A stretch of 48,911 nt of DNA, taken from NCBI GenBank assembly GCA_034408685.1, contig JAWXCP010000087.1, positions 1 to 48,911 on the forward strand, written 5' to 3'. Position numbers and translations under genes: made by a program. Origin of the DNA: JANXVY01 sp034408685. GTDB lineage: Bacteria > Pseudomonadota > Alphaproteobacteria > Rhizobiales > Hyphomicrobiaceae. Shown here piece after piece: positions 1 to 8,767 of this stretch (the stretch's first letter is position 1; every line of letters starts with the position of its first letter). The notes beneath the pieces were generated by a model. The model did not search any database and had not been told where the DNA came from. It was given only the letters and a program-made list of their open reading frames with translations.

Positions 1-59
1 GCATCGTCCTGTCGGTCATGTCGGCGCTGGCCGGCCTCAACGAGATCGCGATCCGATGA
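1..59 (+). CDS. gspF: Type II secretion inner-membrane protein GspF, C-terminal end (partial)
   Basis: An open frame enters from the window edge (codons from position 3) and ends at TGA 57-59. The visible tail is hydrophobic and then ends with GLNEIAIR, which resembles the last transmembrane segment and end of GspF/PulF platform proteins. GspF is the inner-membrane platform of the type II secretion system. The assignment leans mainly on context: the next three genes are pseudopilins, and gspF commonly precedes them. The stop overlaps the gspH start as ATGA. Only about 18 residues are visible, so the identification is tentative. Confidence 0.55.
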   Translation, partial: IVLSVMSALAGLNEIAIR

Positions 60-613
60 CCCAGCGCAAGGGCCGGCGAGATCGAACCCTTGGTGCCACC
101 GCCGTCAGTGGCATGACGCTGATCGAAGTTCTGGCGGTGTTAGCCATTCTGTCGCTCGCCGCGGTAATGGCAGTGCCCCTCGTCCGGGCTCCCTCACCCG
201 AACGCACACTACAAACGGCAGCCGACAACCTCGCCCGTCAGGTCCGCGCAGCCCGTTCCACGGCGATTTTGACGAATGGCGAGACGCGCCTTCTGATCGA
301 CGTCGATGCTCGAACGATCGCCACGCGAACGGGTGACGCGCGTGTCGCCGGGTTGCTGAACGCCAACACCCCAGTTCGAGTGGCAGGCGGGCAGCCCGTG
401 CAATTACCGAGCGGTATGACCGTGACAGTCACAGCAGCCGCGGCCGATGTCGAACCGGGGCGCGTTGCAGCCATTCGGTTTTTCCCAGATGGCAGTTCGA
501 CAGGCGGCCGGATCGAGTTGCGGTTGCGCGAACGGCGCGCTGTCGTCGCGGTCGACTGGCTCTCGGGGAGGGTGACGCGTCTTGGAGCCGCAACGCTGGG
601 GCGTGCGCCATGA
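56..613 (+). CDS. gspH: Type II secretion minor pseudopilin GspH
   Basis: This 185-residue protein has a class III prepilin signal: a basic leader ending in Gly19, then MTLIEVL with the conserved Glu at +5 of the mature protein, and a hydrophobic helix of about 20 residues. Prepilin peptidase should cut after Gly19 and N-methylate the new end. The mature part fits GspH, a minor pseudopilin of the periplasmic pseudopilus. The start ATG overlaps the upstream stop as ATGA, and the gene's own stop overlaps the next start the same way, so translation is probably coupled along the operon. GspH rather than another pseudopilin is chosen from order (H-I-J) and length. Confidence 0.82.
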   Translation: MTQRKGRRDRTLGATAVSGMTLIEVLAVLAILSLAAVMAVPLVRAPSPERTLQTAADNLARQVRAARSTAILTNGETRLLIDVDARTIATRTGDARVAGLLNANTPVRVAGGQPVQLPSGMTVTVTAAAADVEPGRVAAIRFFPDGSSTGGRIELRLRERRAVVAVDWLSGRVTRLGAATLGRAP

Positions 614-1047
614 TCGCAGGACCTATTCGGCGACAGCGGGTACGCGACTCGAGCCATGGTTTCAGCCTGATCGAAATGCTCGTCGCCTTGGTCTTTCTTG
701 CCGCGGCGATCGGCATCATCGCCGATGTGCTCGGCCTTGGTTGGCGCGGCATCAAGACATCGGCTGGCGAAACCGCAGCGCTGGCGATAGCCGAACGCGA
801 ATTGAGCGGCGCTGGCATACTCTGGCCCCTCGCCGCTGGCCGCAGTGAAGGCACAGACGGCAATCACACATTCGTCGTCGAAGCTCGGCCGGTCGAGATC
901 ACAGCAAGTGACGGCCCGAAGTCGGCCCGCCGCGTTTACCGCGTTACGGTCCAGGTCCGCTGGCCCGATGGCAGGGGAGCCGCCCCGCGGCGCGTGTCGC
1001 TTTCCACGTATAAGCTCGGGCCGCTCGATGACGGCGCGCGACCATGA
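610..1047 (+). CDS. gspI: Type II secretion minor pseudopilin GspI
   Basis: This 145-residue protein has a short basic leader ending in Gly17 followed by FSLIEMLVAL, the prepilin peptidase site with Glu at +5. A hydrophobic helix follows and then a short periplasmic domain. Size and position between gspH and gspJ fit GspI, which with GspJ and GspK forms the tip of the pseudopilus. The ATGA overlaps at both ends suggest coupled translation. No gspK is visible after gspJ, because the next gene lies on the opposite strand. Confidence 0.82.
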   Translation: MIAGPIRRQRVRDSSHGFSLIEMLVALVFLAAAIGIIADVLGLGWRGIKTSAGETAALAIAERELSGAGILWPLAAGRSEGTDGNHTFVVEARPVEITASDGPKSARRVYRVTVQVRWPDGRGAAPRRVSLSTYKLGPLDDGARP

Positions 1048-1688
1048 CAAACGCTGACGGCTTTACGCTGATCGAGACCCTTGTCGCACTGCTACTCCTC
1101 GCGGTCGTTCTCGCGATGATGCCTCCGGCCTTCGAACTGGTTCGTCGCGCATCTGGCGTCGCGCCGCAGCTCGAGCGGGCAGCCACGATCGCGACCGCTC
1201 GCGAAACGATCGTGCGCCTTCTGGCATCCGCACTTCCGTTGCGCTCGGTGGACGACGACGGCCGACCACTCGCGCCGTTCGTTGGCCGTGCCGATCGGGT
1301 TGCATTCGTTGCGCCACCGCCACTATCGGCATCTGCGGCAGGGCTGATGCGCTACGAACTTGCGCTCGTCCCTGGCCTGCGAGCCGGTGAAAGGGACCTC
1401 GTGCTGACGTCGGCGCCATTTGTACCGCCGACCGCATCCCGATTCCGATCCCCGCAAATTGAAACGACGGTCCTCGTCGAGCAGGCGAGCGGCTTGGCGA
1501 TCCGGTATTTCGGCCCGATGCTTGCTCCAGCGACCGGCGCGGACCGTTGGCACGTAGACTGGGACCGGCCGACGCTTCCGCCGCTGGTCGAAATTGTCTT
1601 CGGGACGGGCAGTTCGTCGGCAAGCGCCTCGGGGCGATACGAGCGGCAAGTCGTACTCGTCGAGGTCCCGGTCGCACGGACGCGATAA
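1044..1688 (+). CDS. gspJ: Type II secretion minor pseudopilin GspJ
   Basis: The 214-residue product begins MTNADG|FTLIETLVAL, a very short leader with the prepilin peptidase cleavage Gly at residue 6 and Glu at +5, then a hydrophobic helix. The longer mature domain (about 200 residues) fits GspJ, a component of the tip complex. It is the last gene of this plus-strand run; 36 bases later the converging gspG ends. The absence of gspK, gspL and gspM directly downstream means the rest of the system must be encoded upstream of the window or elsewhere. Confidence 0.8.
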   Translation: MTNADGFTLIETLVALLLLAVVLAMMPPAFELVRRASGVAPQLERAATIATARETIVRLLASALPLRSVDDDGRPLAPFVGRADRVAFVAPPPLSASAAGLMRYELALVPGLRAGERDLVLTSAPFVPPTASRFRSPQIETTVLVEQASGLAIRYFGPMLAPATGADRWHVDWDRPTLPPLVEIVFGTGSSSASASGRYERQVVLVEVPVARTR

Positions 1689-1724
1689 TTACGCCGAAGC
1701 TGACGTCATGTTCGTCGGCATCCG

Positions 1725-2183
1725 CTACCAACTCGTCAGGTCTTGATCTTCGCCTTGGCCACCGGGCGCGTTATCACGACCGAACGTGAACACCTCGGCG
1801 GCAGCATGACGCCCTGGCTGACGGTAGACAAAGGGCCGGCCCCACGGATCGATCAGGCCGTTGGCCTTCTTGAGGTAGGGTCCGCGCCACGAAGCCACGT
1901 CGGGTTGAGGTTGCACCAGGGCTTGCAGGCCGCGGGCCTGTGGCGGGTAACTGGCATTGTCGAGCGCGTAAAGTTCGAGCGCGGTCGAGAGTGCGGCGAT
2001 CTGGGCCCGCGCCGTCTCGGTCCTGGCGCGACCCAGGTAACCCAGGACCTGGGGCGTCGCGATCGTTGCAATCAGAGCCAGGATGCCAAGAACCACCAGC
2101 AATTCCAGCAACGTGAACCCACGCTGGCAACGTGAGCGACGCCGGCACATGAACCTGGCGCGAACTGTAGAGCACTTCGTCAT
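1725..2183 (-). CDS. gspG: Type II secretion major pseudopilin GspG
   Basis: The 152-residue protein carries the prepilin motif G|FTLLELLVVLGILAL after a leader of 22 residues, then the GspG hallmark PPQARGLQALV and a C-terminal FGRDNAPGGQGEDQD segment that corresponds to the calcium-binding loop of GspG. It would be the main subunit of the pseudopilus that pushes folded exoproteins through the secretin. It lies on the strand opposite to gspHIJ and converges with them, whereas gspG normally stands directly before gspH. The start is the ATG at 2183; an ATG at 2150, 11 codons in, has a nearer AGG and is an alternative. The gene lies 30 bases after a small secreted protein and may be co-transcribed with it. 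Confidence 0.85.
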   Translation of the reverse strand: MTKCSTVRARFMCRRRSRCQRGFTLLELLVVLGILALIATIATPQVLGYLGRARTETARAQIAALSTALELYALDNASYPPQARGLQALVQPQPDVASWRGPYLKKANGLIDPWGRPFVYRQPGRHAAAEVFTFGRDNAPGGQGEDQDLTSW

Positions 2184-2213
2184 GACGCGTACGCGGCCTT
2201 GTTGGCGTGGGTA

Positions 2214-2576
2214 TCAGGGGCGCGCGTGGGGCGGGCGCAGATAAATAGGGGGTTCTGGCGGATAGGCCGCGAACCAAGGGTCGCCTTGCGGGCGGGCATA
2301 GCGTTCTTTGTCCGTGCAGTAGCGATAGCCGTCGACCTCCCAATAGCAATAGCGGCTGCAATGACGTTCGCCGCGCCGCCAATAGCAGCCACGCTGATCG
2401 CCATAAAATCCCAGACTTCGCTGTTCAACGGAACCCGATGGCACCGCTTGACCATCTTTAAGCGATGGCAGACGCCGGTCGCCAGCCAAGGCGGCGGTCG
2501 ACAGAAGCGGGACCGCAATCATCGCCACCGCGAGCCGCAGAACCCAACGTACGGCATCTTTCGTCCGACCTTGCAT
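2214..2576 (-). CDS. Small secreted Cys/Arg/Tyr-rich protein of unknown function
   Basis: This 120-residue protein starts at an ATG with a good GAGGTGG ribosome site. It has a signal peptide (basic start, hydrophobic run to about residue 30, ALA-type cleavage near TAALAGD). The mature part has a cluster GCYWRRGERHCSRYCYW followed by another Cys, so four cysteines fall within about 25 residues, and it ends in a proline-rich tail. The Cys spacing could give two disulfides in the periplasm. I do not recognise the family. It is 30 bases upstream of gspG on the same strand, which makes co-expression with the pseudopilin likely, but a role in type II secretion is inference only. Confidence 0.6.
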   Translation of the reverse strand: MQGRTKDAVRWVLRLAVAMIAVPLLSTAALAGDRRLPSLKDGQAVPSGSVEQRSLGFYGDQRGCYWRRGERHCSRYCYWEVDGYRYCTDKERYARPQGDPWFAAYPPEPPIYLRPPHARP

Positions 2577-2622
2577 CGCGCCACCTCATAACAAGCGTTG
2601 GCGCAACATTAGACGATTCGCA

Positions 2623-2730
2623 TCAGTCTTTCTTGAAGGCTCAATCTTCCTCGAAGGCTCAATCTTCCTCGAAGGCTCAATCTTCCTTGAAGGCTCAATC
2701 TTCCTTGAAGGCTCAATCTTCCTTGAAAGC
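2623..2730 (-). repeat. Six tandem 18-base repeats that include the HlyD stop codon
   Basis: Read on the minus strand, the unit is TTCAAGGAAGATTGAGCC with small variants. In-frame TGA codons sit at 2713, 2695, 2677, 2659, 2641 and 2623, exactly 18 bases apart. The first is the stop of the HlyD gene, whose last codons (F-K-E-D-stop) form the first unit. The following units read F-K-E-D, F-K-E-D, F-E-E-D, F-E-E-D and F-K-K-D, each followed by TGA. The array is therefore a duplication of the gene's own terminus, in the same frame, extending 90 bases past the stop. Confidence 0.95.
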
Positions 2731-4032
2731 TCTGGCGAACTGGTCGGTGAATGGCTTGGTGAAGTAACTCATCGCACTGCGTTGCTGCGTTGCGACGAAC
2801 ACTTCGACCGGCATGCCCGGGATCAATTTAACCTGGCCGAGCAGCTTGCGGGCGTCCGCGTCGAGCGCAATTCGCCCAGTGTAATAGCTTTGACCACTCT
2901 TCGGGTCGAGCGTGACGTCTGCGGAAATCGTTTGCACCAGCCCCTGGACTTCGGGGGTCGTTCGCTGATTGAACGCCGAGAAACGCATCCGAGCCGGCTG
3001 GCCGAACGCAAGTTGGTCGATATCGGTCGGCGTAAAGCGCGCCTCGACAATCAGTTGTTCGTTTTCGGGCACGATCAGCAGAATTTGTTCGGCCGGGCTG
3101 ATGACACCGCCGACGGTGTGCATGTTGAGTTCGTGAACGATGCCGCCTTGAGGCGCGCGCAACTCCATTCGCGCCAGGCGATCGGTTGCCGCATTCTGTC
3201 GCTCGGCAAGTTCGCCCAACCGTCCCTCGATCGCGCGCAGTTCCTTTTGTGCTTCGGTGCGTGTGTTCTGGTCGAGCCCTAGCAGCTGGATCTTGACCTC
3301 GCCGATTTGCCCCTGGGCCCGCGCGATGTTTGCGATAAGGGCGCCGTGCTCGCCGTTGAGCCGCGTCGCTTCCCGCTCCATGGAAAAAACGCGTGTATTA
3401 GGGATCAAGTTCTTTTTGTGCAACTCGGCGAGTTGATCGAGTTCCTTCGTGATGATTCCATATTCGCTTTTCTTAGCGTCGCGCTGACGTGTGAGACCGA
3501 TGATCTCCTCTTCGAACTGTCCGATCCGGCTGTTCAATTGCTCGCGCTGGCCTTGCCGCGCCTTGAGATTTTCAAAAAACAACCGCTCTTCGCCAGCCCG
3601 AACCTCGGCTGCCTCTTGGCCCATCTGGTCGAAGGCCGTCGGGAATTTGATCTGCGTGAGACCATCGCGCTCAGCCAGCAGGCGCGCCTTGCGGCCGGTC
3701 AGCTCGATGACCTGCGTGCGCACGATACCGAGTTCTGCCTTGGTCTGTGTGTCGTCGAGGCGCAGGAGCACTTGCCCTGCTTCAACCTTGTCGCCCGCGC
3801 GCACGTTGATTGCCGAGACGATGCCCCCGTCACGATGCTGGAGCTTTTTACTGTTGCGATCGACCACGACCGAGCCGGGCGCGATGATCGCTCCCGACAG
3901 GTCGGCAATAATCGACCAGCCCCCGATGCCAAACACAAGGAACGCGGCGAGCAGCCAACCGAAGGCCATTCGTCGGCCGATCGAGAAGCTCTCGATCGAC
4001 GCAAGCGTCTTGGCTGGGGCGTTTGTGGTCAT
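2713..4032 (-). CDS. HlyD/PrtE-family type I secretion periplasmic adaptor
   Basis: This 439-residue membrane-fusion protein links the inner-membrane ABC exporter to an outer-membrane TolC-type channel. The visible order is a short cytoplasmic start, one membrane helix at about residues 25-50 (GWLLAAFLVFGIGGWSIIA), a lipoyl half-motif with NSKKLQHRDGGIVSAINVRAGDKV at about 60-85, a long alpha-helical hairpin rich in E, R, Q and L at about 100-285, then the second lipoyl half (RAPQGGIVHELNMHTVGGVI) and beta-barrel region. Length and order match PrtE/HlyD proteins. It is the last gene of the locus, 24 bases after the 889-residue RTX gene. No TolC gene is in the window. The coding end lies in an 18-base tandem array. 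Confidence 0.88.
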   Translation of the reverse strand: MTTNAPAKTLASIESFSIGRRMAFGWLLAAFLVFGIGGWSIIADLSGAIIAPGSVVVDRNSKKLQHRDGGIVSAINVRAGDKVEAGQVLLRLDDTQTKAELGIVRTQVIELTGRKARLLAERDGLTQIKFPTAFDQMGQEAAEVRAGEERLFFENLKARQGQREQLNSRIGQFEEEIIGLTRQRDAKKSEYGIITKELDQLAELHKKNLIPNTRVFSMEREATRLNGEHGALIANIARAQGQIGEVKIQLLGLDQNTRTEAQKELRAIEGRLGELAERQNAATDRLARMELRAPQGGIVHELNMHTVGGVISPAEQILLIVPENEQLIVEARFTPTDIDQLAFGQPARMRFSAFNQRTTPEVQGLVQTISADVTLDPKSGQSYYTGRIALDADARKLLGQVKLIPGMPVEVFVATQQRSAMSYFTKPFTDQFARAFKED

Positions 4033-4056
4033 GGCATTGGTCTTTCAACGGCGCGT

Positions 4057-6726
4057 TCAGTGGAGGAAGTAAAATGAATCGTTTTGTTGCGTCAGGCCAT
4101 GAATCTCGATCTCGAAATCGACGTCCCCATCCCAGTCGACGTTACCTTGCAGCACAGCGACCGATGACCCATCGTCCAGATCTTGATACATCAATTTCAA
4201 CTCACCCGGTCGCCTGAAATCTTGGTCATCTCGGATCAAGATGAACTCTCGGATATCCTCGTCTGCGATCGCATTGGCCAACGGCGGCGGAGCGAATTCC
4301 TCCATCATGCCTTCGAGGTCGACCCGGTCGCCGACTTCAAAGTCCATGATGCGGTCGCGAGAACCGTGCCCGCTGCCGGCGACCGCAGTGGTGGCGAACA
4401 CGAAAACGTCGTTGCCAGCGCCACCGGTCAGATCGTTTTGGGCGGTGTTCGCGACGATGATGTCATCGTGTGAGCCAGCGATGACGTCTTCGATGCTGTA
4501 GATTGTCGATATGATTTCGCCGGAGGTTTCCGTTTCCAGGTTCGGCGGTTCCGAGCTGCTTCCGGTCGAGTTGCTTCCGGTCGAGCTGCCCGTTGAACTG
4601 TGCAGTGTCTCGACCGTTCCAGCGTCGAGGTCAATTCGCATCCGCACGTCAACGGCAGACGCGTCGATGGTGTCTGTCCCGTCTCCGCCGTCGATATGGA
4701 CGCCGCTGTCTCCACAATCGATGCGGATGGTGTCGTCGCCAATTCCCAGCAGGAACGTCTCGAATTTGAACAGATGATCGGTCGCGCCGTCTGCTGTTTC
4801 CAATGTGTTGGCAACGAGGTCCAGCGTGGCAGAAATGGTGGTCTGCGACGCGTCGAGCGTGTCATGGCCCGAGCCGCCGTTATAATAATCCGAGCCGTCG
4901 CCATCGTGACTGACAATCGTGTCATCGCCGCTGCGCGCATAGACAGCGTCGTTGCCGTCTCGGGCGTCGATCCTGTTGTCGGCGCTGCTACCGTAAATAT
5001 GATCGGCATAGTCTGAGCCGTAGACATCTTCAAAGTTGATCACCGTGTCGATGACCGCATCGGGTGTGATGACCACCTCTGGTGGCGTGTCGGCGACAAC
5101 TTCAGCCGACGTGTTTTGCGACGTTAGTTCTGCGGTGGCTATCGTTTGATCCAAGGCGTTCTGTTCGGCCGGGAGCGCCGCTGGAACTGTTGCCACTTCG
5201 GTTACAACCGGGAGTTCAACTGCGGCAGCAATCTCGATCGACGGCTCGGGTATCGAAGCCAAAGCCTGAGCGGAGGGCGCGGAGCTGGCTGGTGCCGTCG
5301 CTGGCCTGATCAAATCGTTCATCGTCAGCGTCTGGGCTGACGTCGATGCCAAGCTCGTGAGTTGGCCGGAGGCGAGATCGACAAATGCACCGCCGCCAAA
5401 ATGGCTTATATCGATAGCATCGTAGCCGTCTTCGCCATCGGCAACGTCTTGGTCGGCATCGTAAATTGCGACCCAAGCGTCATTGCCTTCGCCGAGTATC
5501 CCCGTCGTTTGGCCAATACTATCGAACGCGGTATCGTTGCCGGTGCCGCCGATCAGAAGGTCAGTACCGCCGCCGCCAACTAGCCAGTCGTCACCATCGC
5601 CACCGTCGAGGATATCGTTACCGAGGCCGCCGTAGAGAATGTCATTGCCGGCCTCACCGAACAACGTGTCGTCGCCTGCGCCACCGTAAAGGGTGTCGTT
5701 TCCAGCGCCGCCATAAAGAACGTCGAAACCTTCGCGGCCGATAACGGTATCGTCGCCGTCGAACGCGCGAATGATGTCGTCACCGGGCGTTCCGAGCAAT
5801 CGCTCGCCATCCAATGTCCCGTCGATGTATTCGCCTGGCAACTGGACGATATTCAACGTCGCCGTCTGCGCCACCGAAGCTGTGCCGTCGGTGATGTCGT
5901 AGCTGAACGTTACGGTTCCGAGCATCTCCGGTTCGGCTGTGAAACGGAACACACCATCGGCCACTTCTACGATAGTGCCTGACGACACGCGAAGGTCCGT
6001 AATATCGAGCGGATTGCCATCGGCATCAGTGGTGCCTGCCAGCAGTGCCGCCAGACCAATGACCAGAGACTGGCTGATAAAGATATCGTAGAGGAACACA
6101 GCATTGCTGTTAACTGGTGCCCGGTTGGGGCGGTCGTCGTCTTCGCCTTCGGCATCATCATCTGCGGCATCGTCTGCGCCAGCGCCGCCACCTTCTCCGC
6201 CACCGCCGGTGCTGAAATTCTGCATCGCCCCGATCTCAAACGGCAAAGCATCGGGCGCCGGATTGTCGTTGCTGGGAGAACGGATCGCAAGCGGCTTGGT
6301 GCTGCCCAACACGAACTTCGCGGGAACGAAGCTGTCACCCTCGACGAACACAGGCCCTGAGCTTCGCAGTTGGAACTTCGGCGCGCGACCGAACCCGCCT
6401 TCGACGGCGGGTTGCTGCCCCGTTTCGTCGAACCCGGTTTCTTCGGGGTCTGCGGCTGGAGGAAGTTCATCCGCACGAGGTGGAGCACCGATGGCATCTC
6501 CCGATGCAAGCGACGGAGGTTGCATGAAGGCGTTGGCGACCGGCTTGCCGTAGAGCACATCCTTCATGAACATGACGGCGTTGGCCATCACGATGCCGAA
6601 CGTCATCATTGTGATCGGTCGGCTTGCGCTCTCTCCCCGCTCTACATACTTCGCGCGCGCGAGGTCGTCCGGCCCCAGGATCGGAAGCGGTGTCGATGGC
6701 GGTGATGGAGTTTTACGTTGGCGCAT
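4057..6726 (-). CDS. Cadherin-like/RTX calcium-binding secreted protein
   Basis: This 889-residue acidic protein is a probable type I secretion substrate. It has a short hydrophobic stretch near residues 40-58 (TMMTFGIVMANAVMFMKDVL), a cadherin-like region at about 210-295 (VSSGTIVEVADGVFRF, TVTFSYDITDGTASVAQ), then a block of RTX nonapeptides at about 300-400 (GGAGNDTLYGGAGDDTL and similar), which bind calcium and fold after export. Further scattered RTX units follow at 560-620 and 790-800. The last 100 residues (RIMDFEVGDRVDLEG through VDFEIEIHGLTQ) resemble the serralysin-type C-terminal region and the end of the 2528-residue neighbour. The ATG has GGAG seven bases upstream. The gene lies between its likely exporter ATPase and adaptor. 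Adhesin, matrix or enzyme-associated roles are all possible; no catalytic motif was seen. Confidence 0.82.
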   Translation of the reverse strand: MRQRKTPSPPSTPLPILGPDDLARAKYVERGESASRPITMMTFGIVMANAVMFMKDVLYGKPVANAFMQPPSLASGDAIGAPPRADELPPAADPEETGFDETGQQPAVEGGFGRAPKFQLRSSGPVFVEGDSFVPAKFVLGSTKPLAIRSPSNDNPAPDALPFEIGAMQNFSTGGGGEGGGAGADDAADDDAEGEDDDRPNRAPVNSNAVFLYDIFISQSLVIGLAALLAGTTDADGNPLDITDLRVSSGTIVEVADGVFRFTAEPEMLGTVTFSYDITDGTASVAQTATLNIVQLPGEYIDGTLDGERLLGTPGDDIIRAFDGDDTVIGREGFDVLYGGAGNDTLYGGAGDDTLFGEAGNDILYGGLGNDILDGGDGDDWLVGGGGTDLLIGGTGNDTAFDSIGQTTGILGEGNDAWVAIYDADQDVADGEDGYDAIDISHFGGGAFVDLASGQLTSLASTSAQTLTMNDLIRPATAPASSAPSAQALASIPEPSIEIAAAVELPVVTEVATVPAALPAEQNALDQTIATAELTSQNTSAEVVADTPPEVVITPDAVIDTVINFEDVYGSDYADHIYGSSADNRIDARDGNDAVYARSGDDTIVSHDGDGSDYYNGGSGHDTLDASQTTISATLDLVANTLETADGATDHLFKFETFLLGIGDDTIRIDCGDSGVHIDGGDGTDTIDASAVDVRMRIDLDAGTVETLHSSTGSSTGSNSTGSSSEPPNLETETSGEIISTIYSIEDVIAGSHDDIIVANTAQNDLTGGAGNDVFVFATTAVAGSGHGSRDRIMDFEVGDRVDLEGMMEEFAPPPLANAIADEDIREFILIRDDQDFRRPGELKLMYQDLDDGSSVAVLQGNVDWDGDVDFEIEIHGLTQQNDSFYFLH

Positions 6727-6815
6727 TGGTCGTCTCCACGCTCATACAACTGGCGACGCTATACCTACAGTTCAGTATCCGCCGAGGCCGTCTCGACGTC
6801 AGGGCCGTGTTGACT

Positions 6816-8597
6816 TCAACCGGTCTTGGCGATGGCCGGTTTCGGCTTTGCTGCCGGCTGGGGTGCCGGACGCGGGCCGAGTTGGTTTTGGAGGATCTCT
6901 TCTTTGGGTCCGAAGGCCTGCAGCCGTCCCCCCTGGACGACGCCGACAAGATCGCAAGCGTTGAGCGCGCTCGGCCGGTGGGCGATGACAACCGTGATGC
7001 CTTTGCGCTCTCGCACACTCTTGATCGCTTCGGTCAGCGCGGCGTCGCCCTCGGCGTCGAGGTTCGAGTTCGGCTCGTCGAGCACGACAAGGAATGGCTT
7101 GCCATAGAGAGCGCGCGCAAGTCCGATCCGCTGACGCTGACCAGCCGATAGGTTTGTTCCATGCGGGCCGAGTTCGGTCTGGTAACCGCCCGACAATCCG
7201 ACAATCATCTCGTGGACTCCAGCCGCCCGAGCCGCCTCGATGATGGTTGCGCTCTTGGCCGCCGGATCGAAACGCGCGATATTTTCAGCGATCGAGCCAT
7301 CGAGCAGCGCCACGTCCTGTGGCAGGTAGCCGATGTAGCGACCGAGCGCATCGACCGGCCATTGGTCGAGTTCGGCATCGTCGAACCGGACACTGCCACG
7401 AACCAGCGGCCAGACGCCCGTCAGCGCTTTCGCGAGCGAGGACTTTCCGCCACCTGTGGGGCCGATAAGGCCGAGCGCTTGGCCAGCCTTGAGCTCGAAT
7501 GAGACGTCGCCCAAAACGACCGTTCCCGAGCTCGGCGTGGCGACCGTGATGCGGTCGACCCGGATGTTGCGGACGGGTGCTGGAAGCTCGACCTGTGCCG
7601 GACCGTCTTCGATCGTGGCCAACGTGTCGTGGAGGCGCGACCACGAGCGGCGGGCGCTGACGATGCCCTTCCACTGCGCAATAGCCATGTCGACGGGAGC
7701 CAGAGCCCGGCCGGCGACAACGGATGCGGCGATGATGGCGCCAGCCGACATTTCACCCTTGATAGTCAGGTAAGCGCCAAGCCCCAGGATCGCCGACTGC
7801 AGTATCATCCGCAGGACTTTCGACAGGCCTGACAACGTGCCGGCGACGTCGTTTGTCCTAGTATGAAGCGCGATGTGTTCGGCGTTCGCCGTTTCGAAGC
7901 GGGACACCGCTCGCCCAGTGAAGCCCATCGCTCGGATGACTTCGCTGTTGCGGGCGTGCGCATCGGCAAGGGTTTGTCGCGTGATACCGGTCTGATGTGC
8001 TTTACCGGCAGTCTGGCGGGTCAAGATCTCGGTCAGCAACGTCAGAAATGCCAGAACCAATGCGCCGCCCAACACCGCTGCGCCAAGCCAGGGATGCAAC
8101 AGGTAAACGAACACCAGATAGATCGGCACCCACGGCAGGTCGAACAGAGCGATCGGACCTTGACCGCCGAGGAACCCGCGAACCGTATCGACATCGCGAC
8201 CGCGTTCCAGAGCTTCCGTGGTGGAGAAGCCGAAGCGCGGCATATCGATCGCCACTTTGTGGGCGAGCGGGGCCAATTTCAGATCGATCCGCGCGCCGAG
8301 CCGGACCAGCACCTGGGAGCGCAAAATGTCGAAGATGCCCTGGAACAGGTAGAGCCCGATCGCGAGCAGCGATAGCGCGATAAGGGTCGGGATCGACTGG
8401 CTTGGCAAGGTGCGATCGTAGACCTGCAACATGTAAAAGGCGCCAGTCAGCGCCAGGATGTTCACAAGACCCGAGATCACGAAAACGAAGATCAAACCGG
8501 ATTTGAAGCCGGTCAGAGCCGACGCAGGCGTCAGGACCGGCCGGTTCGCACCACGCCCTTTGCTTCGACCACGCGTTTTGCCACTGTTTGAACTCAC
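6816..8597 (-). CDS. Type I secretion ABC permease/ATPase (PrtD/HlyB class)
   Basis: This 593-residue fused membrane/ATPase protein energises export of RTX proteins. The N-terminal half has about six membrane helices, starting near FKSGLIFVFVISGLVNILAL, and no C39 peptidase domain, as in PrtD. The ATPase half shows Walker A GPTGGGKSSLAKAL, signature LSAGQRQRIGLARAL, Walker B FLVVLDEPNSNLD and the switch His in VVIAHRPSAL. The frame can open at a TTG at 8615, but GTG at 8597 has AGGGG eight bases upstream and is preferred. It sits between two RTX genes on the same strand, 152 bases after the giant peroxidase gene and 89 before the 889-residue RTX gene, so both are likely cargo. Confidence 0.88.
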   Translation of the reverse strand: MSSNSGKTRGRSKGRGANRPVLTPASALTGFKSGLIFVFVISGLVNILALTGAFYMLQVYDRTLPSQSIPTLIALSLLAIGLYLFQGIFDILRSQVLVRLGARIDLKLAPLAHKVAIDMPRFGFSTTEALERGRDVDTVRGFLGGQGPIALFDLPWVPIYLVFVYLLHPWLGAAVLGGALVLAFLTLLTEILTRQTAGKAHQTGITRQTLADAHARNSEVIRAMGFTGRAVSRFETANAEHIALHTRTNDVAGTLSGLSKVLRMILQSAILGLGAYLTIKGEMSAGAIIAASVVAGRALAPVDMAIAQWKGIVSARRSWSRLHDTLATIEDGPAQVELPAPVRNIRVDRITVATPSSGTVVLGDVSFELKAGQALGLIGPTGGGKSSLAKALTGVWPLVRGSVRFDDAELDQWPVDALGRYIGYLPQDVALLDGSIAENIARFDPAAKSATIIEAARAAGVHEMIVGLSGGYQTELGPHGTNLSAGQRQRIGLARALYGKPFLVVLDEPNSNLDAEGDAALTEAIKSVRERKGITVVIAHRPSALNACDLVGVVQGGRLQAFGPKEEILQNQLGPRPAPQPAAKPKPAIAKTG

Positions 8598-8731
8598 GAC
8601 GGTTGCCCCTAACAAACGTAGTTACCAACGCCTCGAATGCCTATGCCCGGACACCCCAGAGGTTTGCCCATACTGATCTCAATTTGCGTGCCAGTCGAAA
8701 TGACCGAGGTCTAGATTAGCCAAGACCCTAT

Positions 8732-8761
8732 TGCGGCCGGAGCTGGAATACCCCGGCCGCA
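8732..8761 (-). terminator. GC-rich hairpin after the giant RTX peroxidase gene
   Basis: Nine-base perfect arms (TGCGGCCGG at 8732-8740 and its complement at 8753-8761) enclose a 12-base loop, seven bases beyond the stop of the peroxidase gene. No run of T follows on the minus strand, so it is not a classical intrinsic terminator. It may be a partial terminator or an mRNA 3'-end stabiliser that lets the peroxidase transcript exceed the exporter transcript. Confidence 0.45.
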
Positions 8762-8767
8762 GTAAGA

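Noticed and set aside
2465..2767. Plus-strand frame with repeated QSSLKA units
   Set aside because: It crosses the end of the HlyD gene and the 18-base array; the repeats are explained by the stop-codon duplication on the other strand.
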